From NCBI GenBank assembly GCA_005503215.1, contig SCNS01000006.1, positions 62,001-126,000 of the forward strand: DNA of 64,000 nucleotides. Direction: 5' to 3'. This document shows, in pieces, positions 8,624 through 17,300 of the stretch (positions within the stretch are counted from its first letter, which is position 1; each line of letters starts with the position of its first letter). Below the pieces are notes generated by a model. It had not been told where the DNA came from, did not search any database, and saw only the letters and a list, made by a program, of their open reading frames with translations. This DNA comes from Sphingomonadaceae bacterium 3R27C6. GTDB lineage: Bacteria > Pseudomonadota > Alphaproteobacteria > Sphingomonadales > Sphingomonadaceae. The translations under genes and the position numbers were made by a program.

Positions 8624-8970
8624 GACCAAGCGACCTGCATGACCATATAAGCTGCTGGGTGCATCGACAAATCGGATGCTCGGCTTGCGTGAGCCATCAT
8701 TGGCAAGATGTGAAGGGCTGCGGCAATCATCGGCCAGAACCGGTGCGCGACCAGCATGAGTATCAATGTCGAGATAGCGCCAAAGCCATCGATAACAAGA
8801 TGACCGAAATCGAGTGAGGCGTAGCCAAGCGGAACGAAGTGATGAAGGATGGGATCGGACGCGACCATCACCGTCGCAATCGCGGCCATCGCACGCTCGG
8901 GTCCACCTCCTCGCCACACGGCATAACCGAGAGCCACCGAAAGAAGCAGGAAGAATGCTGCGACGCGCAT
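8497..8970 (-). CDS. Hypothetical integral membrane protein
   Basis: 157-aa product from ATG 8970 with about four hydrophobic segments (VAAFFLLLSVALGYAVW; ILHHFVPLGYASLDFGHLVI; AISTLILMLVAHRFWPMI; VMQVAWSWLVPPLLIFATW). I do not recognise the family. It overlaps the probable start of the RadC-like gene by about 127 bases in another frame. Either its C-terminus has run on through a lost stop, or the RadC-like gene starts farther downstream. Confidence 0.6.
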   Translation of the reverse strand: MRVAAFFLLLSVALGYAVWRGGGPERAMAAIATVMVASDPILHHFVPLGYASLDFGHLVIDGFGAISTLILMLVAHRFWPMIAAALHILPMMAHASRASDLSMHPAAYMVMQVAWSWLVPPLLIFATWRHQRRLRQNGSDPSWRRSLPLPTRTGASS

Positions 8971-9011
8971 TCCGACCCATATTCATACGATTGGCCCCCG
9001 GTCAAACGTGT

Positions 9012-9344
9012 TCAGGCGACGGCGTGCAGCGGCAGCACTGCCGATTTTCGCTGCGGACATTCCTGGTGAAGATCATATCCGGCCGTTTCCCGCCCGAGAG
9101 TGACGAGCTCACCATGAACGCGAAGTACTTCGCCGCTCACCTCGACGAGCGACATCTGTGCATGAGCGAGACGTTTGATCATTGCGTGGCCTTTGGCGGC
9201 CGGCACTCCCGGGGTGTCGCGACGAGCTGTCACAACGCTGGTCGCCAAAGAGAAGAGCGCGATGAGCGCGTCGTCGATCCGGGCTTCGGCGACAGGCACG
9301 TCATGTTGCAAACGGGCTGCGATAAGTTCGACTTCGGTAGGCAT
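9012..9344 (-). CDS. Hypothetical protein (110 aa)
   Basis: Starts at ATG 9344 with a good ribosome-binding site (AAAGGAGA), which is why this start is preferred over the longer frame reaching 9530. Mostly alpha-helical and soluble in appearance (PTEVELIAARLQHDVPVAEA, MIKRLAHAQMSLVEVSGEVL). No family recognised. It lies 59 bases downstream of the helix-turn-helix/membrane protein on the same strand and may be co-transcribed with it. Confidence 0.65.
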   Translation of the reverse strand: MPTEVELIAARLQHDVPVAEARIDDALIALFSLATSVVTARRDTPGVPAAKGHAMIKRLAHAQMSLVEVSGEVLRVHGELVTLGRETAGYDLHQECPQRKSAVLPLHAVA

Positions 9345-9403
9345 GGCTTCTCCTTTGTCGGAAGTGCGTTCGCTCCGACCCATTGGTTTCGATAAGGTAG
9401 GGT

Positions 9404-9922
9404 TCAGCCGGAGATGAGCTGTGTCAGAGCGACCGCAATTGCGAGACCGGTAAGGGCAAATATTGCCCCGCCGACAACGACGGCCGTGGTGATCAGGATT
9501 CTGTTCCTCGTGACATGATCGTGCCTCCATAGACCCTTGAACGGCGAGACCTGTCTCGGCGGCTCACCCATGGCGGCCAAAGGATCGCTGAGGGCGATGA
9601 CCTCGGGCTTGCCTCCGTTCGGATTGATGGTTGGCAGCAACGTCGACGGTCGGGGAAGGTCTACCGGAAGATATATCATCCGATCATATATCGGCTTCAG
9701 CCGGGCATAGATGATGGCCGCCTCGTCCCGATTGGACGCGCCGAGAATATTGCGTGCCGCCCTGATACGCTGATCAACGGTCACCTTTGCTATGTCGAGC
9801 TGACGGGCGATTTGCTTCGATGTCTTGCGCTCGACGAGCAAATCGAGGCAAGCGCGCTGCTTGTCGGTCAGCCGCGCCCAGCGCTCGGCATCCTCCGAAT
9901 TCCGCGATCCCGTATCGTCCAT
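9404..9922 (-). CDS. LuxR-type helix-turn-helix protein with C-terminal membrane anchor
   Basis: 172 aa. A LuxR/GerE-type DNA-binding domain occupies residues about 17-70 (LTDKQRACLDLLVERKTSKQ, then IARQLDIAKVTVDQRIRAAR). A linker rich in Pro and Gly follows, then one strong hydrophobic segment near the end (ITTAVVVGGAIFALTGLAIA). There is no autoinducer or receiver domain. This HTH-plus-anchor arrangement suggests a membrane-tethered transcription factor, by inference. Confidence 0.82.
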   Translation of the reverse strand: MDDTGSRNSEDAERWARLTDKQRACLDLLVERKTSKQIARQLDIAKVTVDQRIRAARNILGASNRDEAAIIYARLKPIYDRMIYLPVDLPRPSTLLPTINPNGGKPEVIALSDPLAAMGEPPRQVSPFKGLWRHDHVTRNRILITTAVVVGGAIFALTGLAIAVALTQLISG

Positions 9923-10286
9923 AGCGCGCCTGCCACTTGACCCCTTGTGGCCCGATTTTCATTCGGAATCAGAGATATTTCATGCAGAGGGCCGAGGTCG
10001 AGTCGATATTGCAGTTTTGTGGCAAATGCGGCCAAATTGGTTGCGTTTAAGTCGCAGCCGAATGCAAAGGTCCCCGCGGTGACCGAGCCAAACCTTCCGG
10101 CGAAAAAGGGGAGGAGGGGGGAGGGGATTGGTTGCAGTTTGGTGCTTGCTGAAGAGGGATGCGAGCCAGCCACGAGTTGTTGGCTGGTCGCATCGTTAAT
10201 CCTGTCCGTAGGTCCCTGACCAGATAGCCTGGGCCAGGGTTGCGCTCATATTGGGCCCTCGGCGCGCTACTGCCGGACCACGCAAC
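9923..10286. other. Intergenic region with a hairpin, no gene seen
   Basis: About 360 bases between divergent genes, with a G-rich tract near 10110-10135. At 10161-10191 a hairpin can form: CCAGCCA (10166-10172) pairs with TGGCTGG (10181-10187) around an 8-base loop, extended by GCGA/TCGC past a one-base bulge. No U-tract follows, so it is not called a terminator. The promoters of both flanking genes must lie here. Confidence 0.5.
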
Positions 10287-10535
10287 ATGACGAAATTGAC
10301 AAATGAAGAGCGCCGCCAGCTTCGCAAAGCGGAGCGGGCGGTGCGGCAGATGGCCCCGCGCGACCGTGCCATATTCCTCGAGCACTGCCTCCACGACATA
10401 AGCTATCGAGAGTTGGCGGCCCGGCATGCGATTAGCGTCGCCGAAGTAGAGGCGGCACTTTGCAGGAGCCTCGCGATTTTCGCTGACATCATGGAAGCTG
10501 CCCCGCGGCCGTGGTGGATGTTCTGGCGCCGCTGA
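10287..10535 (+). CDS. Small sigma-70 region-4-like helix-turn-helix protein
   Basis: 82 aa from ATG 10287 (MTKLTNEERRQLRKAERAVR). The middle resembles sigma factor region 4 (MAPRDRAIFLEHCLHDISYR, then ELAARHAISVAEVEAALCRS), without region 2. The C-terminus is unusually tryptophan-rich (APRPWWMFWRR). It may be a stand-alone DNA-binding or anti-sigma-like regulator. It lies 51 bases upstream of the nucleotidyltransferase-HEPN gene, so an operon is plausible. Confidence 0.75.
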   Translation: MTKLTNEERRQLRKAERAVRQMAPRDRAIFLEHCLHDISYRELAARHAISVAEVEAALCRSLAIFADIMEAAPRPWWMFWRR

Positions 10536-10586
10536 CGAGCGTTACGCTTGCCAAGCCGAAAACTACTCTACAGGGTGACTACCGCC

Positions 10587-11516
10587 ATGCGTACCGACCT
10601 CGATCATCTTCCCGCGAACAAGCAGCGCGAATTGGAGCGCGTCGTCCAGATCATCTTCGAGGAGTTCGAGGATGCGCTGGCGCTTGCCCAACAGAAGTGG
10701 AAGAAAAAAGGTCGGATCGAGAAGATCATTCTCTATGGCAGCTACGCGCGCGGTGGCTGGGTCGACGAGCCGCATACGGCGAAAGGCTACCTGTCCGACT
10801 TCGATCTGCTGATCATCGTCAACGACAAGCGGCTGACGGAACGCGTCGATTACTGGCTCAAGCTTGATGACCGGCTGATCCGTGAACTCGCGATCGACAG
10901 AACGCTCCATACGCCGGTGAATTTCATTGTTCACACGCTCCAGGAAGTGAACGACGGGCTCGCGCACGGCCGGTATTTCTTCATGGACGTCGCGAAGGAC
11001 GGCATCGCGCTCTACAGCTACGACGACAAGGAACTGCACAAGCCGAAGCCGAAGACGCCCAAACAGGCGCTGGCGATGGCGAAGGAATATTTCGAGGAGT
11101 GGATGCCGTCGGCAGAGCAGTTTCTGATTCAGGGTAATGATGCCCGCGAACGAGGCTGGAGCAAAAAGGCAGCCTTCGAATTCCATCAAGCTACAGAGCG
11201 GCTCTATCACTGTGTCCTACTGGTATGCACCTTCTATACGCCGCATAGTCACAACATCGCCTTTCTTAGGACGCAAGCCGAGCGAATCGACATCCGGCTG
11301 GTTCATGCCTGGCCGCGAGAGACACGTGCCCTTAACGCTCGATTCGAGAAACTGAAGGACGCCTATGTGAAAGCCCGGTACTCGAAGCACTATCGGATCA
11401 CCGAAGAGGAATTGCTTTGGCTCAGCGGGCGCATCGAGGAACTCGGGCAGGCTGTGCACACCGTCTGCATCGAGCGAATTTCGGAATTGGAAACAAAGGC
11501 GGCTGCCGAGCGATAG
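10587..11516 (+). CDS. Nucleotidyltransferase-HEPN fusion protein
   Basis: 309 aa from ATG 10587. The N-terminal nucleotidyltransferase fold (MNT type) has the GS motif at residues 51-56 (GSYARG) and the metal-binding aspartates in YLSDFDLLIIV (71-73). The C-terminal half (about 165-305) is helical and HEPN-like (AAFEFHQATERLYHCVLLVC). I see no canonical R-x4-6-H RNase motif in it. In two-gene MNT/HEPN toxin-antitoxin systems the nucleotidyltransferase inactivates the HEPN RNase; here both are one chain. Defence or stress function is inference. Confidence 0.85.
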   Translation: MRTDLDHLPANKQRELERVVQIIFEEFEDALALAQQKWKKKGRIEKIILYGSYARGGWVDEPHTAKGYLSDFDLLIIVNDKRLTERVDYWLKLDDRLIRELAIDRTLHTPVNFIVHTLQEVNDGLAHGRYFFMDVAKDGIALYSYDDKELHKPKPKTPKQALAMAKEYFEEWMPSAEQFLIQGNDARERGWSKKAAFEFHQATERLYHCVLLVCTFYTPHSHNIAFLRTQAERIDIRLVHAWPRETRALNARFEKLKDAYVKARYSKHYRITEEELLWLSGRIEELGQAVHTVCIERISELETKAAAER

Positions 11517-11581
11517 TAAAGTCAGCGGGTTAATTGACCAGGCAAGTTTGACGTTGCGCTCAAGTTTATTTCGCGCCAGTC

Positions 11582-11587
11582 TATAAT
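11582..11587 (+). promoter_or_regulatory. Probable -10 element of the mucR-like gene
   Basis: Exact TATAAT hexamer 27 bases before the GTG start of the mucR-like gene. The hexamer 17 bases upstream is a poor -35, so an activator or extended promoter may be involved. Confidence 0.4.
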
Positions 11588-11614
11588 TGTGATCCACGTA
11601 GAAGAGGCGGACCC

Positions 11615-12070
11615 GTGTCGGAAAAGACTGAAATGCTGGTCACGCTGACTGCCGATATTGTCGCGGCGCATGTCAGCAATAATAATGTGGCGATTTCAGA
11701 CCTGTCGCTCTTGATTGCGAATGTGCATAATGCGCTCGCTGGGCTGGATAAATCTGCCGAACTGGACGCGCCGAAGCAAGAACCAGCTGTGCCGATCCGA
11801 TCCTCTGTTAGGCCCGACTATGTCGTCTGCCTCGAGGATGGGAAGAAATTGAAGATGCTTCGCCGCCATCTGATGACAACTTACGGCATGACTCCGGATG
11901 ATTATCGCACGAAATGGGGCCTTCCTAAAGACTATCCCATGGTTGCGCCCAACTACGCCGAGAAACGACGGGCGCTGGCAAAGGAAATCGGCCTGGGTCG
12001 CTTGGGAGGAGGGCGGAAGAAGGCTGCTCCGGCGCCGGCCCGCAAGGGACGGAAGCCAGCTGCGCAATAG
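11615..12070 (+). CDS. MucR/Ros-family transcriptional regulator
   Basis: 151 aa from GTG 11615. The N-terminal part (LVTLTADIVAAHVSNNNVAI) and the Ros/MucR zinc-finger region match the family: C72 in VVCLEDGKKLKMLRRHL, H85, then TTYGMTPDDYRTKWGLPKDY. A basic, Ala/Pro-rich tail (GGGRKKAAPAPARKGRKPAA) ends the protein. MucR proteins are alphaproteobacterial regulators and nucleoid-associated silencers of surface polysaccharide, motility and virulence genes. An exact TATAAT lies just upstream. Confidence 0.93.
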   Translation: MSEKTEMLVTLTADIVAAHVSNNNVAISDLSLLIANVHNALAGLDKSAELDAPKQEPAVPIRSSVRPDYVVCLEDGKKLKMLRRHLMTTYGMTPDDYRTKWGLPKDYPMVAPNYAEKRRALAKEIGLGRLGGGRKKAAPAPARKGRKPAAQ

Positions 12071-12091
12071 AACAACAAAGCGAGAGCTGCC

Positions 12092-12244
12092 TTACTCCGC
12101 TTCGAGAAAGGCCCGGATCGTGTCGAGGGCCCTTTCGAGCTCTTCGGAGCGATAGCCACCTTCATCGGCTTCACAGTCAAATATCCGCCCTTCATCGTCC
12201 TTCACGATCAGGATCTGAAGAGCATCGCGCAATTTCTTATCCAT
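12092..12244 (-). CDS. Small acidic protein (50 aa)
   Basis: A short gene read directly from the sequence: ATG at 12244 preceded by AAAGGAA, stop TAA at 12092. The product begins MDKKLRDALQILIVKDDEGR and ends DTIRAFLEAE; it is strongly acidic and likely a beta-strand plus helices. No family recognised. It lies convergent to mucR and upstream of the Fic gene on the same strand side. Confidence 0.55.
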   Translation of the reverse strand: MDKKLRDALQILIVKDDEGRIFDCEADEGGYRSEELERALDTIRAFLEAE

Positions 12245-12289
12245 TTCCTTTGGGCTCCGTAACATGCCTCGGCGCCGAACGCAGTCGTT

Positions 12290-12868
12290 TCAAGCCCTTG
12301 ACGTCATCTTGAGTAATAGGCTGCGCAATGGTCCCTCTTGACCTCGAAAACTGGCGATCATCGCTTTGAGCATAGCGGCCGGATCGAGACGATTGAATGC
12401 CAGCTCGTGGCCGGCTCGATCTGCCAACACCGCCAGAAACGAGAGTTGAGTGCGTCCATTGCCCTCCCGGAAAGGATGAATCTGATTCAGATCGGCCAAA
12501 AATAGCGTTGCGCCTTCGATGAAGCGCTCGCTGTCGCGATTTCTTAGCCAGTCGTCAGACCGGAGCTGAGCGAAAAGTTTGTCCATCTCAGGTTTGATGT
12601 ATTCAGGGTAGCAGAAGCTGTTCCCGCCTTTGGCGAGCCGCACGGTCCTGAATTTTCCCGCCCAAGCGTACACGTCCTGAAAAAGATGGCGATGGATCGC
12701 CTGATAATGAGCGACGCCGAACCGACCATTCGGCAAGGGTTCGGCAGCACGCGCGGCGGTAATTTCCGTTTCGAAGGCCTCAAGATCGACGGCGTCAGTT
12801 AAACCGAGCCGATTGCGAAGAACATCCGAACCCGGATAACAATAAGGATCATCGAAAGCATCATACAC
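12290..12868 (-). CDS. Fic/Doc-family AMP-transferase-like toxin
   Basis: 192 aa with an intact Fic motif HPFREGNGRT at residues 131-140, giving the catalytic His131 and the anion-binding GNGR. N-terminal Fic elements are present (HYQAIHRHLFQDVYAWAGKF, RLAKGGNSFCYPEYI). Fic proteins of this class transfer AMP from ATP to hydroxyl side chains of target proteins. The start lies 8 bases after the stop of a small upstream gene that fits a Fic antitoxin, the usual antitoxin-first order. Confidence 0.93.
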   Translation of the reverse strand: MYDAFDDPYCYPGSDVLRNRLGLTDAVDLEAFETEITAARAAEPLPNGRFGVAHYQAIHRHLFQDVYAWAGKFRTVRLAKGGNSFCYPEYIKPEMDKLFAQLRSDDWLRNRDSERFIEGATLFLADLNQIHPFREGNGRTQLSFLAVLADRAGHELAFNRLDPAAMLKAMIASFRGQEGPLRSLLLKMTSRA

Positions 12869-12876
12869 TTTTGATA

Positions 12877-13071
12877 TCAGGCCTTCGCGGCATATTTCTC
12901 GATGATGCGCTGCCGACGCTGCGCCGGGGTCGCACGACGGCGATCATCAGCCCGAAATTCACTCCTCGCATCATCCGACAGGTAGATGCCTTCGACCGCG
13001 CTGATGAACCCGAACCGGGCAAGCCCAAGTGTCATCGTCTGATCGCGCTGCGAGGTCTGCTTCTTCGCCAT
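12877..13071 (-). CDS. Fic-associated antitoxin (VbhA/YhfG-like)
   Basis: 64 aa, ATG 13071 with a good ribosome-binding site (CAGGAG). The sequence has the short helix and Glu-Gly of class I Fic inhibitors (ARFGFISAVEGIYLSDDARS), followed by an arginine-rich tail (RRRATPAQRRQRIIEKY). In VbhA the inhibitory motif is (S/T)xxxE(G/N); here the serine is three rather than four residues before the Glu, so the match is imperfect. Assignment rests mainly on the position directly upstream of fic. Confidence 0.75.
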   Translation of the reverse strand: MAKKQTSQRDQTMTLGLARFGFISAVEGIYLSDDARSEFRADDRRRATPAQRRQRIIEKYAAKA

Positions 13072-13309
13072 CGTCTTCTCCTGAATCGGTAAAACACTAT
13101 AACCGCATCATCACCGCAATGCACGTTCCCTTGGCTCAAGTGCCCCGCCGTTTTGCATGTGATTCCGAACGAACATTTCGGGGGGCTCGATTTTCAACCC
13201 CTCGTTTTTCGAGCCTCTGCAACCGCTCCCCTCGTTTGCACGATCCCCTCGACGTGATCGACCAATCGGGCCGTTCGCGCCAGGCTGAAACAGGCCACGG
13301 GCGGAGCGC

Positions 13310-13708
13310 ATGGCGATCGGCGGCGGCAATGCAGAGGATACGGGGTTCGACATCGAAGCATGTCGAAACCGCCTGTGCCGCCTGATGCTCGCCGAACGCC
13401 GCATCATTGCCCGTTACCTCAAGCAAAATAACTGGAGCCACGCCAGCTTCATCATGCTGCTCGAACTATACGCCGCTGCCAAGCCGCTGTCGATCTCGAG
13501 CCTCGGATATGCGAGCGGTACGTCTCCGGCAACCGCGGGAAGGCTGGCAGTCGATCTCGAAACTCGGCGCCTCATTTCCCGACAAAAGGATCCACACGAT
13601 GCACGTCGGACCCATATCGCAATGGCGCCACGCGGCTATGCAACGATGCGATGCATCCTCGACGATTGTGAAGCAGCGCGCGTCGCGTCCGGGCGGCGCG
13701 AGGCATAG
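13310..13708 (+). CDS. MarR-like winged-helix protein
   Basis: 132 aa. The helical start (CRNRLCRLMLAERRIIARYL) and the winged helix (SFIMLLELYAAAKPLSISSL, then SPATAGRLAVDLETRRLISR, then DPHDARRTHIAMAPRGYATM) match the MarR fold, including the D-x-R wing. Similar small proteins are common beside accessory regions in sphingomonads. Target unknown. Confidence 0.82.
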   Translation: MAIGGGNAEDTGFDIEACRNRLCRLMLAERRIIARYLKQNNWSHASFIMLLELYAAAKPLSISSLGYASGTSPATAGRLAVDLETRRLISRQKDPHDARRTHIAMAPRGYATMRCILDDCEAARVASGRREA

Positions 13709-13791
13709 CGGGGAGCGGATCGATCGTGAAAGGCGGGGCGCATGGCGGCGAGCGCTGACACCTTCGCGAATAGAAGCAGCTTCGCTCATTT

Positions 13792-13842
13792 CAGCGGAAA
13801 AACCCGATTCCTTTCCGCTGCTGTCCATGATATGTTCCGCTG
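13792..13842. repeat. Inverted and direct copies of TTCCGCTG
   Basis: CAGCGGAAA (13792-13800) and TTTCCGCTG (13812-13820) form a perfect 9-bp inverted repeat around 11 bases. A third copy, TTCCGCTG, lies at 13835-13842. The set ends 11 bases before the start of the 151-aa membrane protein gene, a likely regulator site or hairpin in its leader. Confidence 0.5.
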
Positions 13843-13853
13843 AGAGCAAGATC

Positions 13854-14309
13854 ATGGTCGACACGCTATCTTCCCCGGCGCCCGGAGCCGCCATCCAGCA
13901 GCCGAAGGCGGTCGATTGGCTGTGGCACCCTTGGTATGCGAAACTTTGGTGGGCAGCGATCCCGGTCTATTGGATCACGGCGACCGCCTCCCTCAATATC
14001 CCGTCCATGTGGGCGTTTTTTGAGAGCGCGTTTGCTGGCTATCTGAACGTCCTGTTCTTCCCATTCACGGCGCTGCTCGTGCTTGGTTTCGGGTTTGCCC
14101 GAGCTTGGCTCGATACGCCCGCAAGTGAAGAGTGGACGCCGGCCACCGATGCGGAGATCGATGAACTGGAAGAGATGAGGATGTTGCACGAGGACTGGTC
14201 GGGGCGGCGGCCCGGGCAACCGGATCCCGCATTCGATATCTATGATCCGCGATCGGGTGTCCTGTATGTCGGAAATCCAAATGGTATTAACAGCGGCAAT
14301 CCCCTCTAG
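13854..14309 (+). CDS. Hypothetical two-helix membrane protein
   Basis: 151 aa from ATG 13854 (MVDTLSSPAPGAAIQQPKAV). Two hydrophobic segments (LWWAAIPVYWITATASL; GYLNVLFFPFTALLVLGFGF) are followed by an acidic cytoplasmic-looking tail (EIDELEEMRMLHEDWSGRRP). Family not recognised. Its last bases overlap the end of traG on the opposite strand (convergent), so it lies at the downstream edge of the tra block. Confidence 0.7.
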   Translation: MVDTLSSPAPGAAIQQPKAVDWLWHPWYAKLWWAAIPVYWITATASLNIPSMWAFFESAFAGYLNVLFFPFTALLVLGFGFARAWLDTPASEEWTPATDAEIDELEEMRMLHEDWSGRRPGQPDPAFDIYDPRSGVLYVGNPNGINSGNPL

Positions 14310-17300
14310 CGTTTCTTGTTGCTGTTATCCCCGTCGAACGGGCCGTTGGCGAGATCGGTGGAGAAGCGGCCTTTGCTCAGGATAGATGACTGCTCGTAAG
14401 AGGTCATCGGCGCCGTGATGTCCGTGGTTCCACGCGCGGAATCGGCTTGTCCAAGATAGCGGTTTCGTAGCCCTTCAGGCCCGAGCACCTGGCGGTTCAA
14501 CTCGCGCGTGAAGGTTGCCTCCGGAGTTGCTGAACGGGCGGCGGCACGTTCCGCTGTCGCGATCGCTCCTCGGACATCGTAGTTCACGATGTCGAGCGTA
14601 GCCTGAGCATTCTCACTGCTTATGCCGACATCATTGCTCGAAAATCCAAGCCTCCCGCTAGCAGTTCCAGATGTCTGCTTCCCAGCGCTGGGGCCTCCTT
14701 TGGCTCTACCGCCGCGAGAAGCATAATCGGTACTTTGAGAGGCGGCTCCGATCTCACCGCCAACGGTGGTCCCCATGGTGATCTGATCCACCGCCTGTCG
14801 TGATATCGCCCGCCGCCATCCCGTCTGGGCCATGATCGCTGACACGTCGCGCTGGAGCGTATCGGCCACCTGCGGATTGAGGCGCCATTCGCCATTGCGA
14901 TCCATCTCGAATCCGCCCTTCAGCCAATTCGCCATCATCGCCTGGCCCTTGTCCCCGCTGCTGAGCATATGCTCGATCGTATCGGGCCCCGCCTGCTTGC
15001 CGGCCTCGTACTTGGTGCTCGTATCGCTCCGCGCCGATTGCGCGAACCCGGTGCTGCTCGACACCAGCAGGTCGTTGTCGGCGAAGCTGAACCGCGCGCG
15101 GCCGCCGTCAGCGATCGCGCCATACTGGCTGTGGTTGATGAGGCCGGCCCGGTGAAGCTGTCCCGCGACCTCTGGCGACACGTTGAGATTGAGATCGCCG
15201 TTCTGCGCCATCGCGAGCTGGCGTTTCGTCATGGTGATCCCCTCCGCGCGGAGCAATCCCTGCATACGCGTAAGACGTTCGTTGTCGACGATGCGGGTCA
15301 GCCGCTCGTTGCGAGCGCGATCGGCGATGCCCGCTGCGCCGCCTTCTGCCATGTCCACCTGGTTGCCCGCGGTGCGGCTGAGCGCCCCGATGAACGCGTC
15401 GAGCTTCGCTGCCTCGCGCGTCGATACGCCGGCTGCCGCAGCGCCCTCCGCGAACCCGAAATTGTCGCTCTGCCGCCGCTGCTCGCCAATGCGGGCCGCC
15501 CCGCGGACGCCGCCATGCCCAACCTCGCGCTGGGCATCGAGCTTGCCCGAGCGCTCGGCAAAGTCGTAGCCCGCCGCTTCCTTCGTCCGGCCATAGACGC
15601 TCGTGCCTTCGCGCCCAGCCTCGGCGGTTGCGCCGTCGGCGGTGCCTAGCTGGACCGAGGCATTATACATCTCGAGGGCGCGCATGACCTGCGCTTCGTT
15701 GCGGCCCGTGGAGCGCGAAAGCGAGGAGATGGCGGTCGAGCGAGCTTCGCCCGACAGCGCGTTGATGAACCCGATACGGCGAGAGGTTTCGTCGACGGAG
15801 AGGCCGAGCATGGCGGCCGCGTTCCGCTGACCTTCATTGTTACCGGTGCGCCAGGCCTGTTCGGTGGCGACATTGCGCCGCTCGATGCCCGCGACGTTGT
15901 CGCCGGCATAATCGCGGCGGCCTTCCATCGCGCCGACCTGGACCTGTGCGCCCGTCAGGTCGTTTCGCAGCATCTGTTCCTGCTCGAAGCTGTTGGCGAT
16001 GAGCTTGGCGAAAGTCGGGTCAGCCGACGCCTGCGCGATCACCGTCGAGGCCTTGAGATCGGCGTCCTTGCCTTCATAGCCATTGCGCTCGAAGTGCCGC
16101 CGCGCCCCCTGGAACATCATGTCATAGGCGCGGGTGTCGCCGAACGCCTTCCATTGCACCATGTTCTGCGTGAAGGCCGCGAAGGCGCGCTCGCCCGATT
16201 GTCCTTTCCCAAAGTAACTCGTTCCGAGGCCGCGGAGCGCGTCCTTCTCGGCGAAATTATGGATTGCGGAGGTGGTCGCGTTGGCGCGCACCGCCGCAGC
16301 GGTCGCGGGGTGCGAGAGGTCGCGGCCGACGAGGGCAGGGGCGAGGCCGCCGAGCTCGCGCGCGGCATCGGTCGCCCCGAGCGCAAAGCCCGTCGTTCCC
16401 GCCGCGCCCGGCGTGCGGTCGGCCAGATAGCCGCCCGCCGCGCCAAATGCCCGGTTGCTGCCGAGCGTCGACCGCTCCCCGAAATCCCCGAAACTTGATA
16501 CCGCGCCGCGCCGTGCCATCGTTCCCGTGGCCGAGGCCTGCGCTTCGAGCGCCTGCGCGCGGCCTTCGTGCGTCATGATCGGCGTCGCCGCCGCGGTGCC
16601 CTGACCCTGCACACCGAGCGCGCCGCTGGTGAAGGAGGTGAACACGTTGCCTGAGAAGCGGAACACGGTGAACACGAACGCGCCGGCGAGACCCGCCGCC
16701 GCGGTTCGAAAACTGCCGAAGATCGCCAGCGCCTTCATCGCCGAGGATGGCGCCAGCATCCAGGCGTTGGCGGCGACATGGTTCGAGCGCATCTCGGCGA
16801 GCACGTCCATCGCGCGGCCGAGCGTGAGCTGGTAGATACCGGCATCGATCACACCCCACATCGCGACGAACACGAACAGTCCTAGCGCGAAGGATGCGAC
16901 GCGCAGGTTGATCGGGGTCAGGATGAAGAGAAGCGCGATTGGCATCATGAACAGCATGATCCCGAAGACCGTGGCACGGATCGTCGGCATCCACTCGTTG
17001 GCGGTCGACATGGTCGCGAGGCCGCTCGACACGACAGCGCGGTTCGCCATGACTCGCGCCGCGGTCGCGGGGCTGTCCTCGAACAGCACGTCGCCGACGG
17101 CGTTACCGAGGTTGATGTTCGTCATGAGCTGCTGGAGCGTTAGCGGTGTGCCAAGCATCTTGTCGCCGAGCGCGCCGAGGTTCGAGCGGCAGCGCTGAAG
17201 TTGGCCCGCGTTGCTCACGTCATAGCCCGTACGCTCGCATACCTGCCGGCTATAGTCCTCGAATAGGGCGGGGTCGGACAATCGGTCCGAGATATAAGTC

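Noticed and set aside
10161-10191. Rho-independent terminator
   Set aside because: The hairpin is good but no run of T follows on either strand, and the flanking genes are divergent.
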